Positions 41,410-50,035 of a stretch of 64,000 nt of DNA are shown here, piece by piece. The translations under genes were made by a program, and so were the position numbers. The stretch covers positions 6,510,001 through 6,574,000 of the forward strand of contig NZ_CP160402.1 in assembly GCF_040730185.1 (NCBI RefSeq). The letters are read 5' to 3'. Below the pieces are notes generated by a model, which worked only from the letters and a program-made list of their open reading frames with translations, ran no database searches and was not told the DNA's origin. The stretch's first letter is position 1; each line of letters begins with the position of its first letter. Source of the stretch: Streptomyces sp. Je 1-332. Its GTDB lineage: Bacteria > Actinomycetota > Actinomycetes > Streptomycetales > Streptomycetaceae.

Positions 41410-42591
41410 GTGACAGAGCGGCTGACCTGCGATGTTGTGGTTGTCGGCGCCGGGATGGTGGGCGCCGCGTGTGCCCTGTACGCGGCGCGGGCGGGGCTGT
41501 CCGTCGCCCTGGTGGACCGCGGGCCGGTGGCCGGCGGTACGACCGGGTCCGGCGAGGGGAACATCCTCGTTTCCGACAAGGAGCCAGGGCCGGAGCTCGA
41601 GCTGGCCCTCCTCTCCGGCCGGTTGTGGACGCGGCTCGCTGCCGAGCCGGGCGTGGGCGAAGCCATCGAGTACGAGGCCAAGGGTGGCGTGGTCGTGGCG
41701 TCGTCCGAGGAAGGACGCGCGGCGCTGGGGGAGTTCGCCGCCGGGCAGCGCGAGGCGGGGGTCGACGCGCGGGCCGTCACGGCCGACGAGCTGCACGACC
41801 TCGAACCGCACCTCGCACCCGCCACGGCAGGCGGCGTCTTCTATCCGCAGGACGCCCAGGTGATGCCGTCCCTGGCCGCGGCCCAACTACTGCGCATGGC
41901 ACGGCGTTTGGGGACCGAGCTGCGCACAGGCTGGACCGTCACCGCAGTGCTGCGAACCGCGGCCGGTGCGGTACGCGGGATCCGTACCGACGGTGGCGAG
42001 ATCCACGCCCCGTACGTCGTGAACGCGGCGGGCACCTGGGGCGGCGACCTCGCCGCCCTCGCCGGAACCACCCTGCCCGTGCTGCCCCGGCGCGGCTTCG
42101 TCCTGGTCACGGAGCCACTGCCGCGCATGGTCCGGCACAAGGTGTACGCCGCCGACTACGTGGCGGACGTGGCCAGCGGTTCCGCCGCGCTCCAGACGTC
42201 ACCGGTGGTCGAGGGGACAGCGGCGGGGCCGGTCCTGATCGGGGCGAGCCGCGAACGGGTCGGCTTCGACCGCTCCTTCTCCCTGCCGGTCATGCGGGCC
42301 TTGGCGGCCGGGGCGACCCGGCTCTTCCCGTTCCTCGCGGACGTCCGCGCGATGCGCGCGTACATCGGCTTCCGCCCCTACATGCCGGACCACCTCCCCG
42401 CCATAGGCCCCGACGCCCGCGTGCCGGGGCTCATCCACGCCTGCGGGCACGAGGGCGCGGGGATCGGACTGGCCACGGGGACGGGCCACTTGATCGCACA
42501 GACGCTGGCCGGGACGGCCCCGGATCTGGACCTGACTCCGTTCCGTCCCCACCGTTTCGCCGACAGCCGGTCGTCCGAGGAGGCGCCTTGA
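41410..42591 (+). CDS. D-hydroxyproline dehydrogenase, FAD-dependent (DAAO-fold) subunit
   Basis: A 393-residue DAAO/glycine-oxidase-type flavoprotein: VVVVGAGMVGAACALYAARAG binds FAD, and the C-terminus has the family's IGFRPYMPDHLPAIGP and HACGHEGAGIGLATGTG. In hydroxyproline-degrading bacteria such a subunit works with a small 2Fe-2S protein and a second FAD/NAD-type protein to oxidise cis-4-hydroxy-D-proline to pyrroline-4-hydroxy-2-carboxylate; exactly those two genes follow. GTG 41410 has no ribosome-binding site but a -10-like CATAGT 6 nt upstream, suggesting a leaderless start. The next gene's TTG start overlaps its TGA. Confidence 0.87.
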   Translation: MTERLTCDVVVVGAGMVGAACALYAARAGLSVALVDRGPVAGGTTGSGEGNILVSDKEPGPELELALLSGRLWTRLAAEPGVGEAIEYEAKGGVVVASSEEGRAALGEFAAGQREAGVDARAVTADELHDLEPHLAPATAGGVFYPQDAQVMPSLAAAQLLRMARRLGTELRTGWTVTAVLRTAAGAVRGIRTDGGEIHAPYVVNAAGTWGGDLAALAGTTLPVLPRRGFVLVTEPLPRMVRHKVYAADYVADVASGSAALQTSPVVEGTAAGPVLIGASRERVGFDRSFSLPVMRALAAGATRLFPFLADVRAMRAYIGFRPYMPDHLPAIGPDARVPGLIHACGHEGAGIGLATGTGHLIAQTLAGTAPDLDLTPFRPHRFADSRSSEEAP

Positions 42592-42860
42592 GTGGACGAA
42601 TGAGTGGACACACCGTCACGTTCGACGGCCGGGAGATCCCGGCCCTGCCGGGCCAGACAGTGGCCGCGGCGCTCTGGTCGGCGGGCATCACGGCCTGGCG
42701 CACCACAAGATGGGGCGGCGAACCAAGGGGAGTCTTCTGCGGGATCGGCGTCTGCTTCGACTGCCTGGTGGAGATCAACGGGCGGGCGAATCAACGGGCT
42801 TGCCTGGTACCGGCGGCTCCCGGAGATGTGATCAGGAGCGGAGATGAGGACGTTGCGTGA
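42588..42860 (+). CDS. D-hydroxyproline dehydrogenase, small (2Fe-2S) subunit
   Basis: A 90-residue ferredoxin-like protein. The cluster ligands are visible as FCGIGVCFDC plus a later Cys in NQRACLV (C-x4-C-x2-C-xn-C). TTG 42588 is chosen because GAGGAGG lies 4-5 nt before it and the codon overlaps the upstream TGA; ATG 42600 is possible but badly spaced. It links the two flavin subunits electronically. Family members in proline and hydroxyproline dehydrogenase complexes are of the same size. Confidence 0.85.
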   Translation: MSGRMSGHTVTFDGREIPALPGQTVAAALWSAGITAWRTTRWGGEPRGVFCGIGVCFDCLVEINGRANQRACLVPAAPGDVIRSGDEDVA

Positions 42861-43026
42861 CGGCGGTGGCGCTTCCCCGGGGCGCGGCTGGTCGCTACGG
42901 GGCAATCGGGTAGGTGGGCGGGAAGGCTCGTTCGTCCAGGGTGGGATGCGGGGTTATGGGCGGGTGGGCGGTAGAGGCGGGAGAGGCCCGTTCGGCAAGG
43001 GCCGGATCCCGGGGGCCCAGCGGTGA
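42844..43026 (+). CDS. Doubtful 60-residue Gly/Arg-rich ORF linking two dehydrogenase subunits
   Basis: ATG 42844 has AGGAG 6 nt upstream, overlaps the end of the 2Fe-2S gene by 17 bp, and its stop overlaps the next GTG start by 4 bp (GTGA). The product is basic and RGG-like (GGRGGRGPFGKG). Third-position GC is clearly lower than in the neighbours, which argues against a conserved gene. It may only keep ribosomes moving across an otherwise unusual 162-bp spacer. No family is recognised. Confidence 0.25.
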   Translation: MRTLRDGGGASPGRGWSLRGNRVGGREGSFVQGGMRGYGRVGGRGGRGPFGKGRIPGAQR

Positions 43027-44447
43027 CGCCGGAGGCGCCGCCCCGCACACTGGCGGTGATCGGCGCGGGCCCCGCAGGCCTCGCCGCAGCGCTGGCCGCC
43101 GCGCAGCGGGACCTAAGGGTCACGCTGATCGACTCCGCCCCGCAGGCAGGCGGACAGTTCTACCGCCGCCCCGCAGCCGCGCTGGGCGCCCGCCGCCCGC
43201 AGGCCCTGCATCACCAGTGGCGTACATGGGAGCGGCTGCGGGACGGGCTCGCGGAACAGATCGCGGCGGGCGGCATCACGCACCTGACGGAACATCACGT
43301 CTGGTTCGTGGAACGCGTAGAGGGAGAGGGCGGCTTCGCCGTGCAGGCCCTCATCGGCCCCGAGCAGCAGGAGTCCGTGGCCCTGCGCGCCGACGCCGTG
43401 CTCCTCGCCACCGGCGGGTACGAGAAGGTCCTGCCCTTCCCCGGCTGGACCCTGCCCGGCGTGGTCACCGCCGGTGGCGCGCAGGCCATGCTCAAGGGAG
43501 GCCTCGTCCTGCCGGGCCGCACCGCCGTTGTGGCCGGAACCGGGCCGCTGCTCATGCCCGTCGCCGCCGGGCTCGCGGGGGCCGGGGCCGAGGTGGCCGC
43601 CCTGGTCGAATCCGCCGACCCCAAGGCCTTCGCGCGGCACGCCGCCACCCTCGCCGCCCACCCGGACAAGCTCGCCGAGGCGGCCCGGTACGGCGTGCAA
43701 CTGCTGCGCCATCGCGTCCGGTTGACGCCCCGTCACACCGTCGTCCAGGCGCACGGCAAGGCGTCCCTTGAAGCTGTGACCATCGCCGCGCTCGACCCCG
43801 CGGGGCGCGTCAGGCCAGGCACTGAGCGGCGTTTCCGGTGCGACACCCTCGCCGTCGGCCATGGCATGCTGCCGCACACCGATCTCGCCGAAGGGCTCGG
43901 CTGCCGCGTCGACGGCCTGAACGTCGCCGTCGACGCCGAGCAGCGCACCGACGTCCCCGGCGTCTGGGCCGCGGGGGAGGCGACAGGCATCGGGGGAGCC
44001 GCCCTCTCCCTCGCCGAAGGGCACATCGCCGGACGTTCGGCCGCCGCCCGGCTCCGGGGGCGTACACCCGACCCGCGCGCCTGGGCTGCCGCCGCCAAGT
44101 CCCGTACCAAAGCACGGGAGTTCGCCGCCGCGATCAGCCCCGTGTACGCGCCTCCCGCGCACTGGGCCGAGCAACTCCGCGACGACACCCTCGTCTGCCG
44201 CTGCGAGGAGGTGCCCGCGTCGGCGGTCCGCGAAGCCGTCGACGAGCTCGGGGCCACGGACGCGCGCTCCGTGAAACTCCTGACGCGGGCCGGCATGGGC
44301 TGGTGCCAGGGCCGGATGTGCTCGGCGGCCGTCGCCGGACTCGCGGGCTGCGAAGAGCGCTCCGCACGGCGGCCCTTCGCCAGACCCGTCCCCCTCGGCG
44401 TACTCGCGCAGACCCCCGACGAAGACGAGCCGACCCCCTCCTCTTGA
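43023..44447 (+). CDS. D-hydroxyproline dehydrogenase, FAD/NAD(P)-type subunit with BFD-like 2Fe-2S domain
   Basis: A 474-residue flavoprotein. The Rossmann motif AVIGAGPAGLAAALAAAQ opens the protein, followed by APQAGGQFYRRP. A second nucleotide-binding segment (TAVVAGTGPLLMPVAAGL) lies near 165, and a C-terminal FAD motif is GVWAAGEATGIGGAALSLAEG. A BFD-like [2Fe-2S] domain ends it: VCRCEEVP, then WCQGRMC. This composition matches the alpha subunit of opine, proline and D-hydroxyproline dehydrogenases. GTG 43023 lies 163 bp after the small-subunit stop, an unusually large gap in an otherwise compact operon. Confidence 0.87.
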   Translation: MTPEAPPRTLAVIGAGPAGLAAALAAAQRDLRVTLIDSAPQAGGQFYRRPAAALGARRPQALHHQWRTWERLRDGLAEQIAAGGITHLTEHHVWFVERVEGEGGFAVQALIGPEQQESVALRADAVLLATGGYEKVLPFPGWTLPGVVTAGGAQAMLKGGLVLPGRTAVVAGTGPLLMPVAAGLAGAGAEVAALVESADPKAFARHAATLAAHPDKLAEAARYGVQLLRHRVRLTPRHTVVQAHGKASLEAVTIAALDPAGRVRPGTERRFRCDTLAVGHGMLPHTDLAEGLGCRVDGLNVAVDAEQRTDVPGVWAAGEATGIGGAALSLAEGHIAGRSAAARLRGRTPDPRAWAAAAKSRTKAREFAAAISPVYAPPAHWAEQLRDDTLVCRCEEVPASAVREAVDELGATDARSVKLLTRAGMGWCQGRMCSAAVAGLAGCEERSARRPFARPVPLGVLAQTPDEDEPTPSS

Positions 44448-44470
44448 GCCGCCACGAAGGGACCCCGCCG

Positions 44471-45388
44471 ATGACTCAGCCCGTGACCCCGCCCGCAGCA
44501 CACCCCGCCCGCCCCTGGCGCGGCGTCCTCGTCGCCACCGCCCTCCCCCTGAACGAGGACCTCTCCATCAACTACGGCCGCTTCGCCGAGCACTGCGCCT
44601 GGCTCGTCGAGAACGGCTGCGACGGCGTCGTCCCCAACGGGTCGCTCGGCGAGTACCAGGTGCTCACCCCCGACGAACGCGCCAAGGTCGTGAAGACGGC
44701 CGTCGCGGCGGTCGGCGGGCCGCGCGTGATGCCCGGCGTCGCCGCCTACGGCTCCGCCGAGGCCCGCCGCTGGGCCGAGCAGGCCAAGGACGCGGGCTGT
44801 GCCTCCGTGATGCTGCTCCCGCCGAACGCCTACCGCGCCGACGAGCGCTCCGTCCTCGCCCACTACGAGGAAGTGGCCAAGGCAGGCCTCCCCGTCGTCG
44901 CGTACAACAATCCCGTCGACACCAAGGTCGACCTGATGCCCGAGCTCCTCGCGAAGCTGCACGCGGAGGGGTACATCCACGGCGTCAAGGAGTTCTCCGG
45001 CGACGTGCGCCGCGCGTACCGCATCGCCGAAATCGCCCCGGAACTCGACCTGTTGATCGGCGCCGACGACGTCCTGCTCGAACTCGCCCTCGCGGGCGCC
45101 AAGGGCTGGATCGCCGGTTACCCGAACATGCTGCCCGCCGCGTCCGTCGAGCTCTACCGCGCCGCCGTGTCCGGCGACCTGGGAACGGCCACCAAGCTCT
45201 ACCGCCAGCTGCACCCCCTCCTCCGCTGGGACTCCAAGCCCGAGTTCGTCCAGGCCATCAAGCTGTCCATGGACCTCGCCGGGCGTCACGGCGGGCCCTG
45301 CCGCCCCCCACGGGTGCCGCTCCTTCCCGAGCAGGAGAAGGCCGTACGCACCGCCACCGAGCGAGTCATCGCCGCCGGGCTCGGCTAG
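44471..45388 (+). CDS. DHDPS-family 1-pyrroline-4-hydroxy-2-carboxylate deaminase
   Basis: A 305-residue class I aldolase-type TIM barrel. The Schiff-base Lys173 is in HGVKEFSGD and the conserved Tyr145 in VVAYNNP; NGSLGEYQVLTPDER stands in place of the DHDPS G-T-T-G-E loop. In hydroxyproline catabolism this family converts pyrroline-4-hydroxy-2-carboxylate to 2-oxoglutarate semialdehyde with loss of ammonia. Its position between the dehydrogenase subunits and the epimerase gene supports that role over lysine biosynthesis. AAGGGA lies about 10 nt before ATG 44471. Confidence 0.87.
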   Translation: MTQPVTPPAAHPARPWRGVLVATALPLNEDLSINYGRFAEHCAWLVENGCDGVVPNGSLGEYQVLTPDERAKVVKTAVAAVGGPRVMPGVAAYGSAEARRWAEQAKDAGCASVMLLPPNAYRADERSVLAHYEEVAKAGLPVVAYNNPVDTKVDLMPELLAKLHAEGYIHGVKEFSGDVRRAYRIAEIAPELDLLIGADDVLLELALAGAKGWIAGYPNMLPAASVELYRAAVSGDLGTATKLYRQLHPLLRWDSKPEFVQAIKLSMDLAGRHGGPCRPPRVPLLPEQEKAVRTATERVIAAGLG

Positions 45389-45429
45389 CAGCTCCACGGC
45401 ACCAGAGCGACAAGCGAAAGGCACCGCAC

Positions 45430-46431
45430 ATGCGCAGCAAACTCGTCCTGCACGCGGTCGACTCGCACACCGAAGGCATGCCGACGCGGGTGATCACCGG
45501 CGGCATCGGCACCGTCCCCGGCGCGACGATGAACGAACGCAGGCTCCACTTCCGTGAGCACCGCGACGACATCAAGCAGCTCCTGATGAACGAACCGCGC
45601 GGGCACGCGGCCATGAGCGGCGCGATCCTCCAGCCGCCCATCAGGACCGACTGCGACTACGGCGTCATCTACATCGAGGTCTCGGGCTATCTGCCGATGT
45701 GCGGGCACGGCACCATCGGCGTCGCCACCGTCCTGGTCGAGACCGGCATGGTCGAGGTCGTCGAGCCGGTCACCACGATCCGTCTGGACACACCGGCGGG
45801 CCTCGTCGTCGCCGAGGTCACCGTCCAGGACGGTGCGGCGAAGGCCGTCACGCTGAAGAACGTGCCGTCGTTCGCCGTCGCCATCGACCGCGAGATCACC
45901 CTGCCCGACGGCCGTTCGGTGACGTACGACCTGGCCTACGGCGGCAACTTCTACGCGATCCTGCCCCTGGCGCAGTTCGGACTCCCCTTCGAGCGCGGGC
46001 GCAAGGACGAGATCCTCGCGGCGGGGCTCTCGCTGATGGAGGCGATCAACGCCGAGGGCGAGCCGGTGCATCCGCAGGACCCCTCGATCCGCGGCTGCCA
46101 CCACGTCCACCTCTACGCACCCGGCGCCACCGCCCGCCACTCGCGGCACGCGATGGCCATCCACCCCGGCTGGTTCGACCGCTCGCCGTGCGGCACCGGC
46201 ACGAGCGCGCGCATGGCCCAGCTGCACGCGCGCGGGGAGCTGCCGCTGGACACGGAGTTCGTCAACGAGTCCTTCATCGGCACGCGTTTCAGTGGCCGGC
46301 TCCTCGGCACCACCGAGGTCGCGGGAATCCCCGCCGTACTGCCCAGCTTCACCGGCCGTGCCTGGGTGACGGGCACCGCGCAGTACCTCCTCGACCCGGA
46401 GGACCCTTTCCCGGCGGGGTTCGTGCTCTAG
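45430..46431 (+). CDS. 4-hydroxyproline 2-epimerase (proline racemase family)
   Basis: A 333-residue proline-racemase-fold enzyme. Both catalytic cysteines are present, Cys91 in PMCGHGTIG and Cys254 in SPCGTGTSARMA, so it should be a racemase/epimerase and not the dehydratase variant (which has Thr for the second Cys). It interconverts trans-4-hydroxy-L-proline and cis-4-hydroxy-D-proline, the first step of the pathway encoded by this operon. Proline racemase cannot be excluded by sequence alone, but the neighbours favour hydroxyproline. GAAAGGCA precedes ATG 45430. Confidence 0.9.
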   Translation: MRSKLVLHAVDSHTEGMPTRVITGGIGTVPGATMNERRLHFREHRDDIKQLLMNEPRGHAAMSGAILQPPIRTDCDYGVIYIEVSGYLPMCGHGTIGVATVLVETGMVEVVEPVTTIRLDTPAGLVVAEVTVQDGAAKAVTLKNVPSFAVAIDREITLPDGRSVTYDLAYGGNFYAILPLAQFGLPFERGRKDEILAAGLSLMEAINAEGEPVHPQDPSIRGCHHVHLYAPGATARHSRHAMAIHPGWFDRSPCGTGTSARMAQLHARGELPLDTEFVNESFIGTRFSGRLLGTTEVAGIPAVLPSFTGRAWVTGTAQYLLDPEDPFPAGFVL

Positions 46432-46492
46432 CGGGCTGGGATACTCGACGCAGCCGTACGACGTGACATTGCACCCAGGAGGAACCGCCCCC

Positions 46493-47185
46493 ATGGCCGC
46501 CCGGCGCACCCCCGCCCCCTCCGCTGCCCCCGCGGCCCTGCCCAGCCTCGGCGGGACCCGCAGCAGCTACCGCGAGCGGGTCGCGGACGCCCTGCGCGCC
46601 GCGCTCATCGCGGGTGAACTGCGGGCCGGCGAGGTCTACTCCGCGCCCACCCTCGCCGTCCGCTTCGGCGTCTCCGCCACCCCGGTCCGCGAGGCCATGC
46701 TCGACCTCGCCAAGGAGGGGCTCGTCGACACGGTGCCGAACAAGGGCTTCCGGGTCACCGCGGTCTCCGGGAAACAGCTCGACGAGTACAAGCACATCCG
46801 CGCGCTCATCGAGATCCCCACCACGGCGGAGCTCGCCACGTCCGCGGACCCCGCCGCGCTTGAGGCACTGCGGCCGGTGGCGCGGGAGATCGTCACCGCG
46901 GCGACGGCCGGCGACCTCATCGCGTACGTGGAGGCCGACATCCGCTTCCACCTCGGCCTGCTCGCGCTCTCGGGCAACGACCACCTGGTCGAGGTGGTCG
47001 GCGACCTGCGCAAGCGTTCCCGCCTGTATGGCCTCCAGGCGCTCGTCGACGCGGGGCGCCTCGATGTGTCGGCCGAGGAGCACCTGGAGATCCTCGACGC
47101 GCTGCTCGCCCGCGACGAGGAAGCCGTACGCACGGTGCTGACCCGCCACCTCGGTCATGTGCGCGGCCTGTGGGCGGCCGATTAG
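46493..47185 (+). CDS. GntR-family (FCD) regulator of the hydroxyproline operon
   Basis: A 230-residue FadR/FCD-type regulator. The winged helix is at about 20-90 (RERVADALRAALIAGELRAG, VRFGVSATPVREAMLDLAKEG, VPNKGFRVTAVSG), then the helical FCD ligand domain. AGGAGG lies 9 nt before ATG 46493. It closes the hydroxyproline cluster and probably senses the substrate; candidate sites are TATGTGACATA at 41391 and GTGACATTGC at 46463. The second GntR at 27667 is similar, suggesting duplication. Confidence 0.87.
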   Translation: MAARRTPAPSAAPAALPSLGGTRSSYRERVADALRAALIAGELRAGEVYSAPTLAVRFGVSATPVREAMLDLAKEGLVDTVPNKGFRVTAVSGKQLDEYKHIRALIEIPTTAELATSADPAALEALRPVAREIVTAATAGDLIAYVEADIRFHLGLLALSGNDHLVEVVGDLRKRSRLYGLQALVDAGRLDVSAEEHLEILDALLARDEEAVRTVLTRHLGHVRGLWAAD

Positions 47186-47421
47186 CGCCAAGGCCGTGTC
47201 GGTCGTCGCCGGCATGCATGGGCGACGTTCGCGTCTGCCAAGTGCGTGGCCGTTGAAGCTAGTTCGGGGGTGCCCGTCGGCGTCCGCCCGAGTAGGGTCG
47301 GGGGCTGCGTGACGGCCGGCGGTCGCCGCCTGACGTCTCGCGGGCAGTACGGCGGGCCTCCGGGCCCGTACCCCCCACACACAAAGAGCCGCGCGTGCGC
47401 GGCCGCAGATCAGGAGCACCA

Positions 47422-47943
47422 GTGCAGGGCACCCCCCACATAGCCAGCACACCGCACGACGGGCGATTGCCGTCCGAGCCTCCCTGCCCACCGGGCGCGC
47501 TCGGGCACCCGGCGCGGCAAGGCGTCGCCACGGCGAGGCAGGACCCGGTCGTGCGGCTGCCTCCCGCCGAGCCTCAAATCCCCGTGTTCATCGACGAGTC
47601 GGGCTGGCGCAGGCGGACGCTGCAAGGGCTCGGACTCGCCGTGGGCTGCGCCTGCGTCGGGTATCTGCTGTTCGTCGGCACGCTCGTCAGCGGGTTCTGG
47701 CAGCCCGTCGGCACACAGCCGCCGAGCACGAACGCACCGGCCGGCCCGCACTCACCCGCGGCCCCCTCCCGCCAGGACGCGGCCTCTTCACGCCAGGACG
47801 CGACCCCCTCCCGCCAGGACGCGGACACGTCGCCGGAAGACCCCGGCGCTCCCGTCCCCGCCGGGGCCCGCGCGGACCGGGACGACCACCGCCGCCCGCC
47901 GGCCGGCAGATCAGCCCCGCCGGCCGGAGGCCCGAAGCAGTGA
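47422..47943 (+). CDS. Small single-pass membrane protein of an exopolysaccharide gene set
   Basis: A 173-residue protein of unknown family. Residues about 58-86 contain one membrane helix (GLGLAVGCACVGYLLFVGTL); the remainder is Pro/Ala-rich and likely disordered outside the membrane. Three 21-bp in-frame repeats (47764-47826) encode SRQDA. GTG 47422 has AGGAG 5 nt upstream. The 4-bp overlap (GTGA) with the following synthase gene indicates translational coupling, so the protein may assist that enzyme. A 7-bp hairpin (GCCGCGC/GCGCGGC) lies just upstream, near 47388-47403. Confidence 0.7.
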   Translation: MQGTPHIASTPHDGRLPSEPPCPPGALGHPARQGVATARQDPVVRLPPAEPQIPVFIDESGWRRRTLQGLGLAVGCACVGYLLFVGTLVSGFWQPVGTQPPSTNAPAGPHSPAAPSRQDAASSRQDATPSRQDADTSPEDPGAPVPAGARADRDDHRRPPAGRSAPPAGGPKQ

Positions 47944-50033
47944 GCCGGCGCGACGCCGCCGTCCGCCGACCACCGCGCGGACACTGGCTCGTGCTCCTGC
48001 TCGTCCTCCTCGTGGTCGCCGTCGTGCTCCTCTTCGAGGGCTGGACCACCCACCAGGTCGACGCCGCACGCACCAAGCCGCCGTGCACCCGGCCGATCCC
48101 GCGCGAAGCGGACGACGGCAAGCCGCTGCTGCGCTTCGGCCCCAAGGGGGTCACCACCGCCAACATGCCACCGGGCACCGCGGCGCTCACCTTCGACGGC
48201 GGACCCGACCCGGTGTGGACGCCGCGCCTGCTCGACCTGCTGCGCAGGCACCACGCACGGGCGACCTTCTTCGTCTACGGGAAGGACGCGGCCCGGCATC
48301 CCGAACTGACGCGGCGGATCGTGCGCGAAGGCCACGAGATCGGCTCGTACACCTACAGCGGCGGCGATTTCGGCGTCGCGTCCCCGCTGCGCACTCGCCT
48401 CGAACTGTCGCTCACCCAGACCGCCTTCGCGGGCGCGGCCGGCGTCCGCACCACCCTGCTGCGGCTGCCGCACACCACCGCGGCGGACACACTCTGCGGC
48501 CCGCAGTGGCCGGCCGCGAAGCGCGCGGCCGAGCAGGGCTACCTCGTGGTCGCGTCGGACTACAAAGACCGCAAGCCGTGGCGCGGAGTGGTGACACAGC
48601 ACAGCCAGACCGACCTCGGCTACCGCGAGGCCGAGAAGTTGCTGCGCGACCCCAGAGTGACGTCGTTCACCACCGTCAGCGGTGGCCTGGGCCGCCCCTC
48701 CTTCACGCAAGCGGTCCCGGTCGCCCAGGAGATCGAGGGCGAGGGCCTGATCTGGTCGCAGCGGCTCGGCAAGGCGTTCCTCAACGTGATGGTGTGGACG
48801 CTGACCCTCGCGGGCGTGCTCGGCGTCCTGCGGATGCTCCTGTTCGCGTTGTTCGCCCGGCTCCACGTACGCAGACTGCACCGGTACCGGCCCGGTGCGC
48901 CACGGCTGCGCGAGGTCCGTGACCCGGTGACGGTCCTGGTGCCCGCGTACAACGAGGAGGCCGGTATCGCCTCCACCGTGTACTCGCTGCTCGCCTCGAC
49001 CCACCCGCACTTTCAGGTCATCGTCATCGACGACGGCTCGACCGACGCCACCGCCGACATCGCCGAGGACATCGACGACCCGCGGGTGACGGTGGTCCGG
49101 CAGCCCAACGGCGGCAAGCCGAGCGCCCTCAACACCGGCCTCGCGCACGCCCGGTACGACATCGTCGTGATGGTCGACGCGGACACCATCTTCGAACCGG
49201 AGGCGCTCGCCCGCCTCGTCCAGCCGCTCGCCCACCCGGCGGTCGGCGCGGTCAGCGGCAACACCAAGGTCGGCAACCGCCGCCGCCTGCTCGGCAAATG
49301 GCAGCATCTGGAGTACGTACTCGGCTTCAACCTCGACCGGCGGATGTTCGAGGTCCTGGAGTGCATGCCGACGGTGCCGGGAGCCATCGGAGCCTTCCGC
49401 AGGGACGCCCTGATGGGTGTGGGCGGCGTCAGCGACGAGACCCTGGCCGAGGACACGGACCTCACGATGGCGCTCTGGCGGGCCGGCTGGCGCGTCGTCT
49501 ACGAGCAGTCGGCGGTCGCGTGGACCGAAGTGCCGGTCAGCGTCCGGCAGTTGTGGCGGCAGCGCTACCGCTGGTGCTACGGCACCCTCCAGGCGATGTG
49601 GAAGCACCGCTACGCGGCGGTGGAGGTCGGCCCCGCGGGACGCTTCGGCCGCCGGGTCATGCTCTACGTCACGCTGTTCCAGATAGTGCTTCCGCTGTGC
49701 GCACCGGTCGTGGACATGTTCGCCCTGTTCGGGGTGCTGTTCCGCGACCCCGTGGAGGCGGCTCTCGTCTGGTGCGGTTTCCTCGCCGTCCAGCTGGTGA
49801 CCGCCGCGTACGCGCTGCGGCTCGACCGCGAACGGCTGCGCGTGCTGTGGGTGCTGCCGCTCCAGCAGTTCGTCTACCGGCAGTTGATGTACCTGGTGGT
49901 CATCCACTCCGTGCTGACGGCGCTGCTCGGCACCCGCCTGAAGTGGCACAGCATGAAACGCACCGGCACCGCCGACCCGTATCTGCTCGAAGCGCCGCCC
50001 CAGGAGGCGCGGCGGAGTCTGCAAGGGAGCTGA
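47940..50033 (+). CDS. Fused polysaccharide-deacetylase-like/GT2 glycosyltransferase (PgaC/NodC-like synthase)
   Basis: A 697-residue membrane protein. A first membrane helix (about 15-33) precedes a NodB-like domain (about 75-270), then another helix pair (about 275-300), a GT2 domain (about 330-560) and several C-terminal membrane helices. The GT2 part is intact: VDADT (Asp413, Asp415), EDTDL (Asp505, Asp507) and QRYRW identify a processive beta-glycan synthase. The NodB part looks inactive: TFDGGP has Gly87 for the metal Asp, and the HTWSH motif is YTYSG (Tyr137, Gly141). It probably makes a poly-N-acetylglucosamine-type or similar polymer. Confidence 0.87.
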   Translation: MSRRDAAVRRPPRGHWLVLLLVLLVVAVVLLFEGWTTHQVDAARTKPPCTRPIPREADDGKPLLRFGPKGVTTANMPPGTAALTFDGGPDPVWTPRLLDLLRRHHARATFFVYGKDAARHPELTRRIVREGHEIGSYTYSGGDFGVASPLRTRLELSLTQTAFAGAAGVRTTLLRLPHTTAADTLCGPQWPAAKRAAEQGYLVVASDYKDRKPWRGVVTQHSQTDLGYREAEKLLRDPRVTSFTTVSGGLGRPSFTQAVPVAQEIEGEGLIWSQRLGKAFLNVMVWTLTLAGVLGVLRMLLFALFARLHVRRLHRYRPGAPRLREVRDPVTVLVPAYNEEAGIASTVYSLLASTHPHFQVIVIDDGSTDATADIAEDIDDPRVTVVRQPNGGKPSALNTGLAHARYDIVVMVDADTIFEPEALARLVQPLAHPAVGAVSGNTKVGNRRRLLGKWQHLEYVLGFNLDRRMFEVLECMPTVPGAIGAFRRDALMGVGGVSDETLAEDTDLTMALWRAGWRVVYEQSAVAWTEVPVSVRQLWRQRYRWCYGTLQAMWKHRYAAVEVGPAGRFGRRVMLYVTLFQIVLPLCAPVVDMFALFGVLFRDPVEAALVWCGFLAVQLVTAAYALRLDRERLRVLWVLPLQQFVYRQLMYLVVIHSVLTALLGTRLKWHSMKRTGTADPYLLEAPPQEARRSLQGS

Positions 50034-50035
50034 CG

